64,000 nucleotides of DNA, taken from the NCBI GenBank assembly GCA_036346155.1, contig JARFIY010000289.1, positions 1,426,001 to 1,490,000 of the forward strand. Direction: 5' to 3'. The position numbers and the translations under genes were made by a program. Every line of letters starts with the position of its first letter. The stretch's first letter is position 1. The stretch comes from Sinelater perroti (lineage: Eukaryota; Arthropoda; Insecta; Coleoptera; Elateridae). The notes beneath the pieces are model-generated. The model had not been told where the DNA came from, ran no database searches, and saw only the letters and a list, made by a program, of their open reading frames with translations. Below, piece by piece: positions 1 to 12,469 of the stretch.

Positions 1-1539
1 TCACTGCTCGCTTAAAACGTCTAAATCTGAACGTGGTCTAGGATTTCACTTCTAAAGCGGATGGTTTCGGGTTGGCTATAGAATTTCACCAAACCCAACA
101 ACACATAAACTCGAGGTGTCAAGTTTTACCTTTGCGAATTCAATCAGCATCCATTAATGTGCTAGGCAGCTAGGAGAAATCAATACAAAAGGGAGAAGGG
201 AGTCCTCAAAAATCAGTCACAAAATTGTTGACTCATTAAAAAAGTGCGCGGACGCTGGTGATCGATGGTCGTTGACGGGCTGTTGGACAACGCGTTGTTT
301 AATCAGCAGGTGATTTGTCGATAAGCCGCCTGATTGACGGATCATTTATTCGCGGGCCATTTGTTCAACAAGGCATTTACATGAAAAGCCCATTGTACAA
401 GATTTACTTGCAACGGAGTCTATAAATTCCGATCGGCTAGGCTGAATGGCGAGGTAAATGATAATGCATTGCTAATTCATATAATATTTAACTCGCGAAC
501 ACGGAACGCGTTCGCCTGAACTTCGCCGACATTAGTTGGGCGTGGAAATTCGGGTTTGCCCGTTGAGCGACTATTGTAGTGGGATGTACAACTCATAAGC
601 GAAATTTTTATTTTGTTAAACAAGAACGTTACGAATTCGACGCTTATTTCTCCACACAGACCCCTTCTTTCCTCTAGCTCCCTGATTTCTTTCACACGTG
701 TGACTTAAAAAAATAAATTCTTTGAGATGCATTTCAAAATTATTTTCAAAACTGCTTTTTTGTGAAAAAATTAAAGCAGTGCTTCTGTGGCACCACCCCA
801 AAGATCCACAAATAAGCAAAGCAGCGAAAACGTGTTACCTGCACAAGTCTCCTCTCGGGAAGAAGACAAATAATCTTGTCGTAGGATTATTTAAAAAAAA
901 ACACTATCGGGTTTGTTTAAAATTTTCAAAAAAGGATGGAAAATAAACAAAAAAGTCTTAACAATTAAACGACGTTTAGAATCGTTGTTTATCGAAAAGC
1001 ATCTGAAAAGACGACGCTCGTGAATAGAGAAAAATTTGGAGAGCAACTGAACCTTTGTCGAATTTACTAACGAGACATCTTTATGGGTTTTTTCCTAAAG
1101 AGGTCCTGGTTTGTACGTATAAAAAAATTAGTCCAGTGCCCTATAAAATATCCCGTTAAGCTGAATCTTTAGGGTTGTTTCAGTAAATGGGGATTTAAAA
1201 GATTACACCTTCAAACACTTCAAACATTACAGCCGATTCTACGACTGGAGAGAATAACTGGATTGGATTGGCCATTACAACAATTCGCGAGCGAGCAGTG
1301 CATGCGGACGGTCGTGTCTTACCGTGTACGGTACATGAGTGAACTACAGTTCCCTATGTTTCTAGCCAATACTTGTGCCGGCTAGTTGTAATCAGTCTAC
1401 GCCAATTACGAAGATGGACAACAACAGTGAATAAAAGAAGCCATAGTTTGCAGAAATGTGCGCAAAAACCCCGACTCTGTGCGATTAACTTATTGCTGAT
1501 GAACCCGGAAAAGCAAAAATCAGTCATCGATGGTTTCTA
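1..1539. other. Non-coding stretch, no gene seen
   Basis: No reading frame here resembles a known protein, and no terminal repeats were seen. The patch at about 245-520 is richer in CG than its surroundings and does not match other parts of the window. It may be single-copy intronic or regulatory DNA. If the syntrophin gene at 12.5-13 kb continues off the left edge, this lies in its intron (inference). Confidence 0.4.
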
Positions 1540-2600
1540 TAAATTCAGAGGGAGTGGTTCAAGGACGCTGTCTCCAAGCGTTTCGGTAGTCAACTCGACA
1601 GCCTCCATGGCCAGACCCAGCGAGCCGGAGGACTTTAAACTTCCCTGTAAGCCCCGCCTTCGACGTCGATATTTCCGCCGTCCCCAGCCACCACCCGGAC
1701 ACACCAGTTCGTCTGATAAGTGCTTCCGCTCGTGAATGGATCCCTCCCGTCATCCTGAGGAAGAAAAAGTCTTGGCCTTTTGCAAGAAATCCTATTCACA
1801 TTGACTTTCTAAAAGCCAAAAATCTAAAGAATAGAATATCCGTCTATTCCGCTACATCTGGCGATTATCAATAACTGACTCGCTTCCTAACGGAAGCGAA
1901 GATCCAGCACCATCTCTATCTATTGAAAGCGGACTACCCTTTCCGCGGCGCCCCAGAAGAGGAGCTGAAACAAAAGCCCCTTGACGAAGAGCCCCAATCG
2001 CAAACTAGTAACGCTCTTAGCTTAGAGCGATCCGAGAAAACAAAAATCTTCGATTTAGCTGTGATGGTAGAGCAGCCAAATAAAAGGAAGATCATGAACC
2101 AGTGCTAACGGCACTGCTGCTGCGCCATTTCGAAGTGCGTGAAGAGCAGTAATGACCACCACTTCAAGGATTGCAATGTAGGCAAGTAGGCCGACAGTCC
2201 ATCAAGTAGCGACTGTATCAGGTCGCAGCTACATCATAGCGACTTGAGCAACTCAACAGCCTCCACCATAAACCCAGCCAGCGTCTCAGCGCCAGCCGCA
2301 GCCTAAACACACAGGTCTGGACTACCATCCCTGGGTGGATTCAGAACGTGCACCCCTCTGCATTCCCGGCGGCCATTCAAAACACCGGGGCAGTCACACA
2401 GATCGCCACAAACTTACTGGAAGATTCATGACCTAAATGAAAGACATCAACGTCATCTTTGGCGTGTTAAGGCCCAAAAAAGTACCTGGGATATAAAAAT
2501 TTTGCCATGCTGGAAGCGACTTAATAGCACTCCACCTTCCGACATCAGGTGTTCCAAGAGAAGTAAATGTAGGGACTCAGTCCAGCAACTTTAGGTGCCT
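1540..2600 (+). pseudogene. Jockey-clade ORF1 (gag-like nucleic-acid-binding protein) relic
   Basis: The plus strand carries a decayed ORF1 of a jockey or X-element type non-LTR retrotransposon. This is an RNA-binding protein that packages the element's transcript. From about 1733 the frame reads EWIPPVILRKKKSWP, then INFIKAKN-like text (IDFLKAKNLKN) and LTRFLTEAKIQHHLYLLK, the conserved block before the PRE_C2HC-type domain. About 2040-2135 is a remnant of the zinc knuckles with scattered Cys and His (KCVKSSNDHHFKDC). In-frame stops at about 1871 and 2106 break it. The region is GC-richer than its flanks, as these ORFs usually are. No matching ORF2 follows directly; the jockey ORF2 fragment at 7.6-9.3 kb may or may not belong to the same insertion. 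Ends are approximate. Confidence 0.72.
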
Positions 2601-4100
2601 TAGAATGACAACGTTCTCACTACGATCCCCCGGTGCCAATTAAATCGAGTAAAAAAAATGAAACCAAATGATTCGGAATACTTAATTCCTGCTTCTCACT
2701 TTGTAAACCTAGTCGCCGGTATGTGAAATTGTTGCCGTCCGATATTGGATAATAATGGTGATTGAACACTTTATCAAGACCGGGCGTGATGATGTTTTCT
2801 AAAATCGACCATCTTATGACAAACAGGTGAAGAAGTAAGTCAGAGAAGCTTAAAATATCCCAGAAAAAGGCTAGAGATGCAAACCAGTCATGAAAGAATA
2901 GGACAAAGAAACTTCCACAAACTTTGGTATGCAAAAGAAACATTGCTTAGGATATCGTGACAATAGGAAGAAAAGGTAAACTTTATAACGAATATTTTTG
3001 TTTGGGACACGTAATAATTGTATGTAAGAAATGTTTCGATAGCAAATTTAAGGGCTAAGTAGCTTATGACAATGATCCTTACTAGGTCTAGGTATTCAAA
3101 TATTTAATAGCTACAGCTTGAACAAACGTAAATTCTAATAGCTGTGTCCTGTGTAATTTTTTAGTTTTGACATTTCCCCCAACACAACAATAACAATTTA
3201 TATTGCGTTGAAATGTCGCAGTTCTAGCCAAATAACATAATTTGATAGAAGTGGTGCTTCATCACTTCAACACCATATTTAAAAAAAACGCTAATGAAGC
3301 TCACTGAATGGTTGTAGATGTTTATGGTAAAATTACAGAAATGGAGTGATTTAAACGTTCCAACTGTGGTGATTTTAACAACGTTCAAAATTCCCAAAAA
3401 ATTTTATGGCTAATAATTTCAAGGGTTATTGGATAAAGATTCAAGTTAAACGCAAAAATAGTTTTCAGAAGTATTAAATGTTGCTCAGTCTGAGACTTTC
3501 AAACGTTTGAAATCTATGGTACAGAATTACAAGGAAGGATAATTGAGCACCATACAAAATGAAGGAAATACACAATGAAAAGTGAAGAACCATGTGCGAA
3601 ATCCTACTTCACAGGCAAAAAGAATGGGTTTTTTGCATCATAATCTTGCTAGGAATAAAATCTAAATATGTTTTGGTAATCCCAAAAGCAAAAATCGATT
3701 TGTGACTCAGACCAACCATAAACATCAACGTCAAAATGGAATATTTATGGAAAAAAGACAATGTTTTCTATTTGGTATGGCTAGAGATGGTACTTAGAGC
3801 TGATATAACCAAGACAAACAATCATTAGTGACCTCTTCCAACAACAATCACTTTAAACCGAGCATTGTAGACTACAACTCCAGAAGTGTCTTTCAATAAG
3901 ACAACACTCAACCACATGTTGAGAATCAAGTCAAAGCATGTTTAGACCGACAACACACACTTTTGCATAGTAGACTTTCACATATAAAGAAGAAATTCAC
4001 AATTGAGTCTCTCAATGGATTCACAGAAATATGGAGCAAAGCCAGAGCTAACGATAACCAATACCAAAATTAATGTGCCGTTTTATTGTATAGGATCCGG
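2601..4100. other. AT-rich stretch, no gene recognised
   Basis: Short frames are present (for example antisense at 2620-2943) but resemble nothing I recognise. Probably old transposon remains or intron. No inverted or direct repeats were noted. Confidence 0.35.
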
Positions 4101-4104
4101 TAGG

Positions 4105-5200
4105 AATGTGTTACGTTTTTGAGACGAGCGTGACATTAGTGGTAATGGAACTGGCGCATGCGCAATGATTAATATACACTCGTTAGTTGCCATTTCAGCA
4201 GTCATGGAACCGTGGACAATTGAACGATTGCGCGTAATTCGGTGTTGCAGACATAGCGAATATTTCGAACTCACTTCAATGTTGGTCGACGAGCTGAAAT
4301 TGTTTAGCTTCAGAACTGTAAAACCTAAAACAACTCGGATAGGTGATCAGACTGTTATAACACCAGAAAACATCGAAAGAGTTCGACGGGCTGTGGTCAG
4401 CCCTCGCCGTACGACACGTTCATGCTTTGCACATGTTGGTCAGATCACTGAATTTTGCGCTTTGACCTCCACTTTCATCCTTACAAAATTATGCTGATTC
4501 AAGAAGTAAAACAAAATGGCTATGTACGGTGGTTCACCAGTTTGGTTTGCAGAAACGATGCTGAAAATCTTGAAACATGACTGTATTTTGATAATGAATG
4601 TGGAGGCTCACTTTCACATGTCGGGTGCTGTGAACAAATAAAATTGTCGGACCAGTCGGAAAATACTCTACGGAAGGCCATCAAAAGTCCCTATAGTGAG
4701 AGAATAATTATGTGGTGCGGAATAGCCCGGTTTGACAATAAAAACTTTTGCGAGAAAACGGACGCACTGTGGCGATCAATTTAAAGCGTTACCTTATGAT
4801 GAATTTTTGATGGCTAAATTGAGAAGACATCGGATTGCCTTCTATCAGGTTTGGTTTCAACAGGATGGGGCTACTTCTCATACCTCAACAGAATCCACGG
4901 CTTTGCTAAGGAAACATTTTCTAGGGCGCCTTATTTCATTGCACGAGAATGCGGAGTGTCCCCCTCGATCATCGTATTTTTCACCACATAATTATTTGAT
5001 ATAGGGCTACCTGAAAGCTCAGGTTTACATTGAAAAAGCACGGACTCTTTCGGAAGCCAAAACTCGAGAAATTCGAGCAATTCCACCCGCTATGCTTGAA
5101 AGGTGTATGGATAATTTTTCCACCCTCCTGCAACAATGCCTGGATTGCCGGAATTGCTTTCTTTTTGCTTGTGCTTTGGGTTTTTTAAATTGCATTATAT
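4105..5200 (+). pseudogene. Tc1/mariner-superfamily transposase relic (DUF4817 type)
   Basis: This is a broken DDE transposase gene of the Tc-like group that carries an N-terminal DUF4817 helix-turn-helix in insects. It would cut and paste the element. Visible pieces in order: a linker with ENIERVRRAVVSPRRTTRS (about 4367-4423), the first catalytic Asp region as EAHFHMSGAVNK (about 4605-4640), the second as VWFQQDGATSHT (about 4849-4884), then a stretch matching WPPRSPDLTP as CPPRSSYFSPH. The C-terminal part, KARTLSEAKTREIRAIPPAM to MLERCMDNF, ends near 5120. Several stops and frame changes separate the pieces, so it is dead. A related copy sits at 37.2-38.0 kb. Terminal repeats were not identified. 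Confidence 0.8.
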
Positions 5201-6149
5201 ATGCACCTCCCTGCCGGATCCCGTTCTTGCAAAACACTTGAATACTACCGTTAGCACGACTCAAAGTCTAAATAGCAATCTGTAAAGAGACAACAGGCAA
5301 GTTTTAAACAAAAACAAAACTCAAGATACAGATCGTCAACGAATAAGATAATGTCCACTGTTTCCAGAACTTTCCAGCTGAAAGCGCAAACGTTAAGAGT
5401 TAATAAACTTGCAACGCAATAATGCCACGTTTATCATTCCTAATAACACGACCATGAATATTACTTGCTGTCAAAAATGCATCTTGTGGTTAGATCTTCT
5501 CTGTCCAATATTTATATTGCATTCTATTATATTGCATCTACGAGGTTGGCTGAACTTTCGTAAAACTTTCAGCAGCCGATTTGTTTCAGTAACGTGGCAA
5601 CAATCAATGAGTTGGTAGTGCCGTGTCATTCTGCATGATGTTGTAAGTCGAGTATTGAGATCTAATTAAATTCCTCATTAGAAAAAGTCTTAGTCCCTAG
5701 ATATTAAACAACGTGTGGATAGTGTACATGGTGAATCCTCACCTTCATAGGCCACTGTAACGGCATGGGCAAAATAATTTCGTTTGGGTCGAGAAAGCAT
5801 CAAACACGAACCACGTGCGTGTCGACCAGAGTAAGTACTTTAGGAAGAAAACGTCGCCCCCGTCGAGCTTGGTGCTCGAAGATAAACATTTAAAAATTAA
5901 ACAATCATCAGGAGGGTTGGGGTTTTCCGATACAGTCGTACAATGTATTCTCCATGACCACCTTCATATGAATAAGGTTAGTCCCTGATGGGTAACCAGA
6001 CCTTATTCGGTGGTTCAAAACAGCAACGTGTACCTTATTGTGAACTATATTTAAACCTGTTGCAATAATAAAAAATAATTTCTTACATTCAGTGTTACAG
6101 AGAATGAAACCATAATCCTATACTCTTCTATAGTAGAAAGGAAGTCAAT
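5201..6149. other. No gene recognised
   Basis: AT-rich sequence without recognisable coding content. At about 5960-6025 a short imperfect inverted pair (accttcatatgaataaggt and accttattcggtgg) could form a weak hairpin. Its meaning is unclear. Confidence 0.3.
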
Positions 6150-6520
6150 GGAATAGTTCATATGGGACAAGGCTGAAAAAGAGCATGGCAACGGAATTTT
6201 TCTAAGGAAGGAGAGTATTACGCCAATTTAGTGTATAAATTGGGCGACGTTATCAAGGAAAAGAGAAGTGGCATGCTCAATCACACTGTCCACCTTCTGC
6301 TCGATAACACTCCTGTTCGTAAAGCCGCAATTGCTTAGGTTACTGTGAAGGACTGTAGCTTTGATGAGCTTTCCCACTCACCTTGCTCATAAAGAGTTTC
6401 AAGAGGACTGTTGTGCAGATAGAACTTCAGCGTATTTTTCCAAGAATACATAACGACAGTCTTCTATGAGAAATAACCCTATTGTTTTATTCCTATTCTC
6501 CTGGAATAAGTCAAGCCTGA
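6150..6520 (+). pseudogene. Mariner transposase C-terminal half, relic
   Basis: The plus strand reads YYANLVYKLGDVIKEKRSGM, then LLLDNTPVRKAAIA (second catalytic Asp block, about 6298-6340) and DCSFDELSHSPCS, which corresponds to the conserved HPPYSPDLAP block of mariner transposases. Stops and the loss of the first half show it is a fragment. Upstream sequence from about 6140 may include the preceding linker but is too decayed to call. No terminal repeat was recognised. Confidence 0.75.
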
Positions 6521-7599
6521 AGCTCTTGGCGCTTACCTCCTATTCCATTTACAATAAAAACCAGAAATAATAACTTTGAGGTATCCCTCGTGTTACAATT
6601 TGTTAGTAAATCCTTTAATCATTAATAAAGTATGGGAAAAGATTTCTCAAATTCGAAGGCTATGTAACTGATGTTACCAGTATGGTAACCTTCTACAAAG
6701 TAATTCTTTAAGATAACTTACACAAAAATATTCCATATAACGAAAATTTCCCGAAATAAATTAATCTACTTAGCTAAACTTATCAAGCATTCATTGCTCA
6801 TTTCGAGGCATAACCCACCAATTCATGTAATATTCATGCAGAACTATCAAAATCTGTGCTAAAATATGAAAACAAGGTTTCTACTCGGCGTACTATGTAA
6901 AAGGCAAACATTAAAAAAACAAACACAAAAGCTTTTCAGCACTAATGTACTGTCAATTTCGATGAAGCGCACTAAAATCTTGAAGTCGCAGACGGCTAAA
7001 AGCTTTTTTATAAGTGTCGAATATCTGAGAGCAACAAAAACGATTACTTTTCCCAAATACCAAGTATTGTTATATTAAACTTATCAGCAGTTCTACTTGA
7101 GTGGCTAGTACAACAAAATTGAGCTCGAACTCCATACAACTGTAGCAATTAAATAAAACTTCATTAAGGACCCTAATTTAAGCCAAAAATCGAGCCTCAA
7201 AGCAAACGGCGAAACAAAGGGAAGCCAAGCACTCGACTTTACATTCTGGATTTGGCCGACTTTCGTGCAAGCAATTCGGCTTTGATAAAAGAAACGGCAA
7301 AACGTCACGGTTCCTAGGGGGCGTCCCGGCTAATGCGCCTCCATTTTAATAACTCGACGAGATTTGTTTTTCGTTTTCTCCCAATTTCAAATTCTTCGTG
7401 TTTGATCAAGCAAAATCGCTCGAGTAATTTGCCGGCGTGGGGTTTGCAGCAAAATAAATGGCAGTTCTAGTTAGCTCGGTTAGTTCATGCAGCAGGATTT
7501 TTTGTCCCCAAGTCACCAATGTAGTAGTTGAAGATTGATCCAAACCGATAACTTCCTCAGCCATATACTACCCACTAAAATACCCCCTAAAAGAAACTG
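6521..7599. other. No gene recognised; CG-richer island at about 7200-7480
   Basis: Nothing here resembles a protein or a transposon. The stretch at about 7200-7480 has more CG dinucleotides than its surroundings and no match elsewhere in the window. It could be unique intronic DNA. Confidence 0.3.
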
Positions 7600-9280
7600 A
7601 GTTTAAAATACTTCTCGACATATTCGGACCCAGATTTGTCTAAACATGAGTTATAGGGTTCCAGACTTAATAATACCAAAGGTCATAGACTACAAAAAGT
7701 AATCCTCAGTAAGTCCCCAGAGAGTTAACATATTGCTCTACAGACTCTACATTAATACCAAATGTTAGCGATTTTGCTACAATTAAGGCAATAACTAACA
7801 CCTATTTTAAAGCAGAAGCTGGTTATTGTAAACCTAAGCAAACAAATAACAATAAAAAACATTGGCAACTAAGCAACAATAGAACTGTTTTAGACATCAA
7901 ATAGATGAGCAAATAGAATAACCAGTAGGACATTTTAATATCACGGTACAACCGGCCTGAAATTCAACTCCTCTAATGCCAAATACATCTACCATATGGG
8001 AAAAAAATTCTCTACAAGAGAAAGCTAAGAAAACAATGAAACCCAATAAAAATTTTAAAAAACTAATAAGAACAGAACAAAACACATGTTTTCAAGGCTG
8101 CTTACAACAGATAAATGCAACAATAATTACCAAGTGGAAGGCCAAAAACACATTAAAGAGATCCAACTACTCAATACCACCTATTAGAACAAAATCTGGA
8201 AAATGGGCGGAAAGTCCCAAGGAAAAGGCAAATACATACGCAAATGCTCAACTCAAGAAAAAACAGAAATTGCCTCAAACCTCCAAAACGTTTATTTAGT
8301 TGGAACCACTAATTTAAAAACTTACCAAAATGTGGTAAAAAATAATTCATGTAGATCCAAATAAATCTCCCGACTATGGTTTAATTGCTGGTAAAATTTT
8401 ATAAGAGCTCCCAGAAAATGATAACAATTTCTAACTCACCTATTCAACTCCATTATGATGACAATTCACTTTCCCTCTAATGAAAACCAGTACAGATAAC
8501 ACTCACATTAAAGCCGGGAAAGAACCAGAAAATATAAGATCTTACCGGCCCATTAGTAAACCTAAACGCACGCTGCCAGTCAATTGCTTCACAATCTTGG
8601 TCTTATGTTAACAATAGGTACTTTCAGTTAGTATATGAAAACTAATGTACCGACATACAACCTTTCCATGCTGGTGAACCCCAAGGCAGCATCTTAGGAT
8701 CTGTTTTATATCCCCTATACAATTCTGATCTACCAACATCACCACGTACTATCACAGAAACATTTGCTGATGATACGCCAATTTTGGCATCAAATAATAA
8801 TCTCAGAACTCCTTCAAGATAACCTACACCAAGTACAAAAATGATTAAGAAAATAGCAAATTAAAACATTCGCCACTCGCAAAAAACCTAAATGGCAAGT
8901 TAAATTTTTAGGCATGCACTTGGATAGGAAGCTGAACTGAAGAAAATATATATTTACGAAAAGGAAATAAGTTGAGGAAATTCTACTGGCTCATATGCAG
9001 GAAATCAGAGTATCCTAAAGCCCAAATAGACGTATGGTCTAAAATTATGGGAAACTGCTGTAAGTTCAAATGTAGAAATAACGCAGAGGTTTCAATTCAA
9101 AAAAAGAACGACACTCGGGGTACCATGATTCATAATCAACGAGGTCATACACCAAGGCGCAGGAAAGAGAAAATCTGTAATCTAAAAGTGCATTCGAATG
9201 TGTTCGCTGAAAACCTTATGGGAAAACCGCGTGTAGTGCGAAGATTAAAACAGATAATAATACATTTCTAAATGTCTAGA
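7600..9280 (+). pseudogene. Jockey-type LINE ORF2 relic (linker and reverse transcriptase)
   Basis: Around 8170-8260 the plus strand reads SNYSIPPIRTKSGKWAESPK followed by EKANTYANA. This is the linker between endonuclease and reverse transcriptase in jockey-clade LINEs. Around 8661-8800 it reads GEPQGSILGSVLYPLYNSDL and ETFADDTPILAS, the reverse-transcriptase blocks with the FADD catalytic pair. The endonuclease is not recognisable and the frame is broken many times. Related jockey relics lie at 25.5-26.6, 45.9-46.5 and 58.9-59.6 kb. End points are approximate. Confidence 0.75.
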
Positions 9281-9810
9281 ATACCCATGCGAAATATACC
9301 GTAATCTATGTAGACTAATTATAAAAGAGATACATCACTGGATGTGTTTCTCCGCGTGCTGTACTTTTATTTTGTAACTATCAGACTTACTTAATGTCTA
9401 CTTAAACAGTGTTTGAATTATAAGACAGACTGTAATAAAATAGGAAGTTAAAAAAATCAATGAGCATAATCTATGGCAAACGCAAGTAGAGAAAGTCACT
9501 TGTAAAGAAATTATGGGCAGTTTTAGAGTTAGAGAGTTAGAGACTGATAGTTGAGCATATGTAGTTTTGTGGTAGTTGCATTTGCAATGACTAAGTGTAG
9601 AGCAGCGAATCTTCATCACATTTTATGGAACACTCGAACATTCGTCCGCAGATACCATTCGGATGATTTAAAAGGCTTCGGTAACAATGCAATGAATGCA
9701 CCACAACTCATTCAAAAATGAAGGACCAGCAAGGAGCAAACATCGTAAAATATTGAACGTGAAGATGGGGCAGAGATTCCAAAAACAAAGCATGTGAAAT
9801 TTGGGGGAAA
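9281..9810. other. No gene recognised
   Basis: AT-rich sequence following the jockey relic. It may include that element's 3-prime region, but no poly(A) or target duplication could be fixed. Confidence 0.3.
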
Positions 9811-10071
9811 ATCTTGGCATGAAACGTGTCGTGGCAAAATTCTTCACCTACCATTACCAGAAAATAAACATCTCAAAAAGGTCGTAACAGAACATAAATC
9901 GTGAACCTACGACTAAAATGTGAAGATAAAAGTTTATAGAAGCATGAAGTACCTAAAAGTCGTTTTGGTCATGAAAGTGTCGTGCAAAATTACTAATACG
10001 CTACCTTACCAGAAAATAAACATCTACAAAAGGTCAACAGAACTAAATCGTGACTACGACTAATTATAACA
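9811..10071 (+). repeat. Imperfect tandem duplication of about 110 bp
   Basis: 9811-9920 and 9961-10071 are diverged direct copies. Both contain catgaaa-gtgtcgtg-caaaatt, then ttaccagaaaataaacatct and an aaaggtc...cagaac...taaatcgtga...ctacgact string. The second copy lacks single bases at many points relative to the first, mainly in short homopolymers. Confidence 0.7.
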
Positions 10072-10089
10072 CCAATTCATCGCATCTTA

Positions 10090-10620
10090 TAAGACCTAAA
10101 AGCATTGAAGTTGCATAATAAATCAGCTAGCCAATACTTACTACAATATAGTCTAAGTTTTTCGAACAAGAAGCGATGCGCACAAATATCAACACTCAAT
10201 TATCGACTTCAAAATCTTCGCAACAATTGGGCACCTCACAAACTAGTCAAATTGGACCTAAAAGCTTACAAAGTCCAGCAGTTCATTAACATCGTCTTAC
10301 ATTCATTATTTGGTGTTGGAGATGCAAGGAACTGACCTTCACTTTTTCCAAGGAGTTATTCTGGGTGATGAAGCCCATTTCCAACTCAATAGCAATAGCA
10401 AAACTGTCGCATCTGGAGGTCTGAAAATCCAAGCGAAATACTCAAGAAACCTCAACAAGACACAGTTTGGTGTATTTTTTTGGTTGGTGGCATCATTGGT
10501 TCATAAAATCGAGCTGCAATTCTGCGAGAGCATTATAAAAAAATTCTCAAATGAATAGTCGTCTGTAAGAAGAACCGAGATGGTCATTTGAAAGATATTG
10601 TAGCCCATGATCAATAGCAG
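10090..10620 (+). pseudogene. Tc1/mariner-superfamily transposase relic (DUF4817 type)
   Basis: The plus strand carries KLVKLDLKAYKVQ (about 10240-10278), the end of the DNA-binding region. Further on, FFQGVILGDEAHFQLNSNSK (about 10334-10393) holds the first catalytic Asp. WRSENPSEILKKPQQ and VWCIFLVGGIIGS follow in other frames. These match the conserved order of DUF4817-type transposases (DEAHFHL, ENP..., VWCG...IIGPYFF). The catalytic core is cut short after about 10560 and no second Asp block is visible. Frame changes show it is dead. Confidence 0.72.
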
Positions 10621-10984
10621 ACCTTACTCTCTGCATTTAAGTAAAAATATTTCAGTCACTGCCAAGAACAACAGCATTTTCTTATGCTTTAAAATGACAC
10701 TTCTTAATGAAAGATCCTTTACATGAAAATTCATCTACACAGCTCTTCTTCATATGCACTATTTTGTCAGGGTCCGACGTTTAAGAGATTATGGCAAACT
10801 AATAATAAATCAACAACATTCGTCTCTGATATCTGAGATAACATAACAAATTAGTTATGAAGCGTTAGGCTCGGATCGTCATTTGTACAAAGCATATAAT
10901 CTGCCTCTCATCTTGTTTGACCTATACATTTAGCATCAAGACGATTCTACACACAGAAATGTCTTTACAAAATCATGTGGCAGT
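10621..10984. other. No gene recognised
   Basis: A decayed stretch between two transposase relics, with nothing identifiable. Confidence 0.3.
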
Positions 10985-11330
10985 AATTCAGTAGGAAGTG
11001 CGGAGTAGGAGAAAAAGCCAAATGTGAAGTGCGTGGAGCAATACAATTTATGTATGCGAAAAACCTTCAGAAACTGCCATTCATCGCGAATTATGTCATA
11101 TTTACGGACCAAATATAATGACTGAAGGTGTCTTATGTCACTGGTGTCGTATTTTTAAAGCTGGACTCATTAACGATGATACAAGTGGCAACGATAAGTT
11201 GTACAGGGAATTGACATACTGTCATAGGGTGGCTTCGTTACCAGGCGAAAGAGTTTTTTGTCCAGGAATTTCAAACATTGTAAGACGTTATGACAAGTGC
11301 CTCAATTTACATGGCGATTGTGTCTAAAAG
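10985..11330 (+). pseudogene. Mariner relic with N-terminus fused to C-terminus (internal deletion)
   Basis: The N-terminal helix-turn-helix region is visible at about 11020-11160 as KCVEQYNLCMRK in one frame, then AIHRELCHIYGPNIMTEGVL and CHWCRIFKAG. The text then jumps, within about 100 bp, to the extreme C-terminus NIVRRYDKCLNLHGDCV at about 11275-11325. The whole catalytic domain (about 200 residues in the family) is missing. This is the structure of a non-autonomous deletion derivative. Terminal repeats could not be fixed. Confidence 0.75.
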
Positions 11331-12469
11331 TAATGTAATGTTGTGTAATAAAAGTCCTGTATCGACGCGTGTCATCGATAACCAACCGGAGGTTTTTTCC
11401 AAATTGCCCTCGTACAAAATTTCTTTCCCTGTACTTGGAAATGTGAAACGAAACAAAGAAGAGTTGTTTGTTAAAAGCTCAAGATGCCAGCCATTGATGG
11501 GGCATTTGACAAATTTAGAGGCGATTTTAACGCGGAGAGCAAATAGAACTCGAGGAAACCCTTAGAATCGGATACCTGAAAGCTCTGGGGGAGCTGGAGA
11601 GCGTGAGAATTCATAATCATCTTGGAAAAATCGGGAAAGTTTGCCGAACTGAAGTGGGGTCAGCTAAAAAGCTAATGCACGCCCAGGTCTTCGCGCTCTA
11701 ATGTTGATTTGCAGATGCTGAAAACTGTGGTAATGATAATGTTATGTTGGTATGACCTTAAAAAGCATCCTCTCTAAATACTTAAATCATCCGACTGCAC
11801 TAAAATTAACGACGTTTTGATCTCAAAGAATTCGCGAACCTGGAAAAACATCGAGGTTACCGTCTCGAACTTTATAAAACTCAAATTGTTATTTTTAATG
11901 TCAAATTGCCATAGTAAAACTATTAATGCCTCTAGGTAATTGTTAAGTACTTTGACGTACTTGAAACCGTTATTTTATAGAAATGCTACTGTACGCCCGA
12001 GTTATTAATCATTTTACAAGAAAATATAAAATTACCAGGGCTGCCCCAAAAAATATATACAAGGGTGAACCATTTAAAAACGATACAAATATGACTTTTT
12101 GTTTTCAAACTGTTCTGACACACGATTATGTTTTGGTTTTTTATTATAAATGTCTAAGAAGTTCAAGACTTTCTAACTGCTTAAGATAATCAGAATAAAA
12201 TCTGCGTGTAGTAGTGGTATACCCCCTCCCAAACTTTAAGTTTTGACCTAAAGGTTCTAATACAAATTCTAATCTACAGATTGTCTTCTATAGTTTCTAA
12301 TATGAAAAGAACATTTCTCTATAACTAATGTCAATGGTTAAGTGTATAACATTGATGCATTGTAGCACGTTTAGACCAGTTGAGCTACAGTTGAGAGAAC
12401 TTCTCTTCTTCAGTTCTCTAGATGCGATCTTAGAATAAGGCAATAGATCTGACTGAAAACAGCACCAAC
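11331..12469. other. Probable syntrophin intron, no other feature
   Basis: The sequence lies immediately downstream (minus strand) of the syntrophin exon 1 donor. Short plus-strand frames at 11290-11565 and 11983-12189 are not recognisable. No downstream syntrophin exon was found. Confidence 0.45.
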
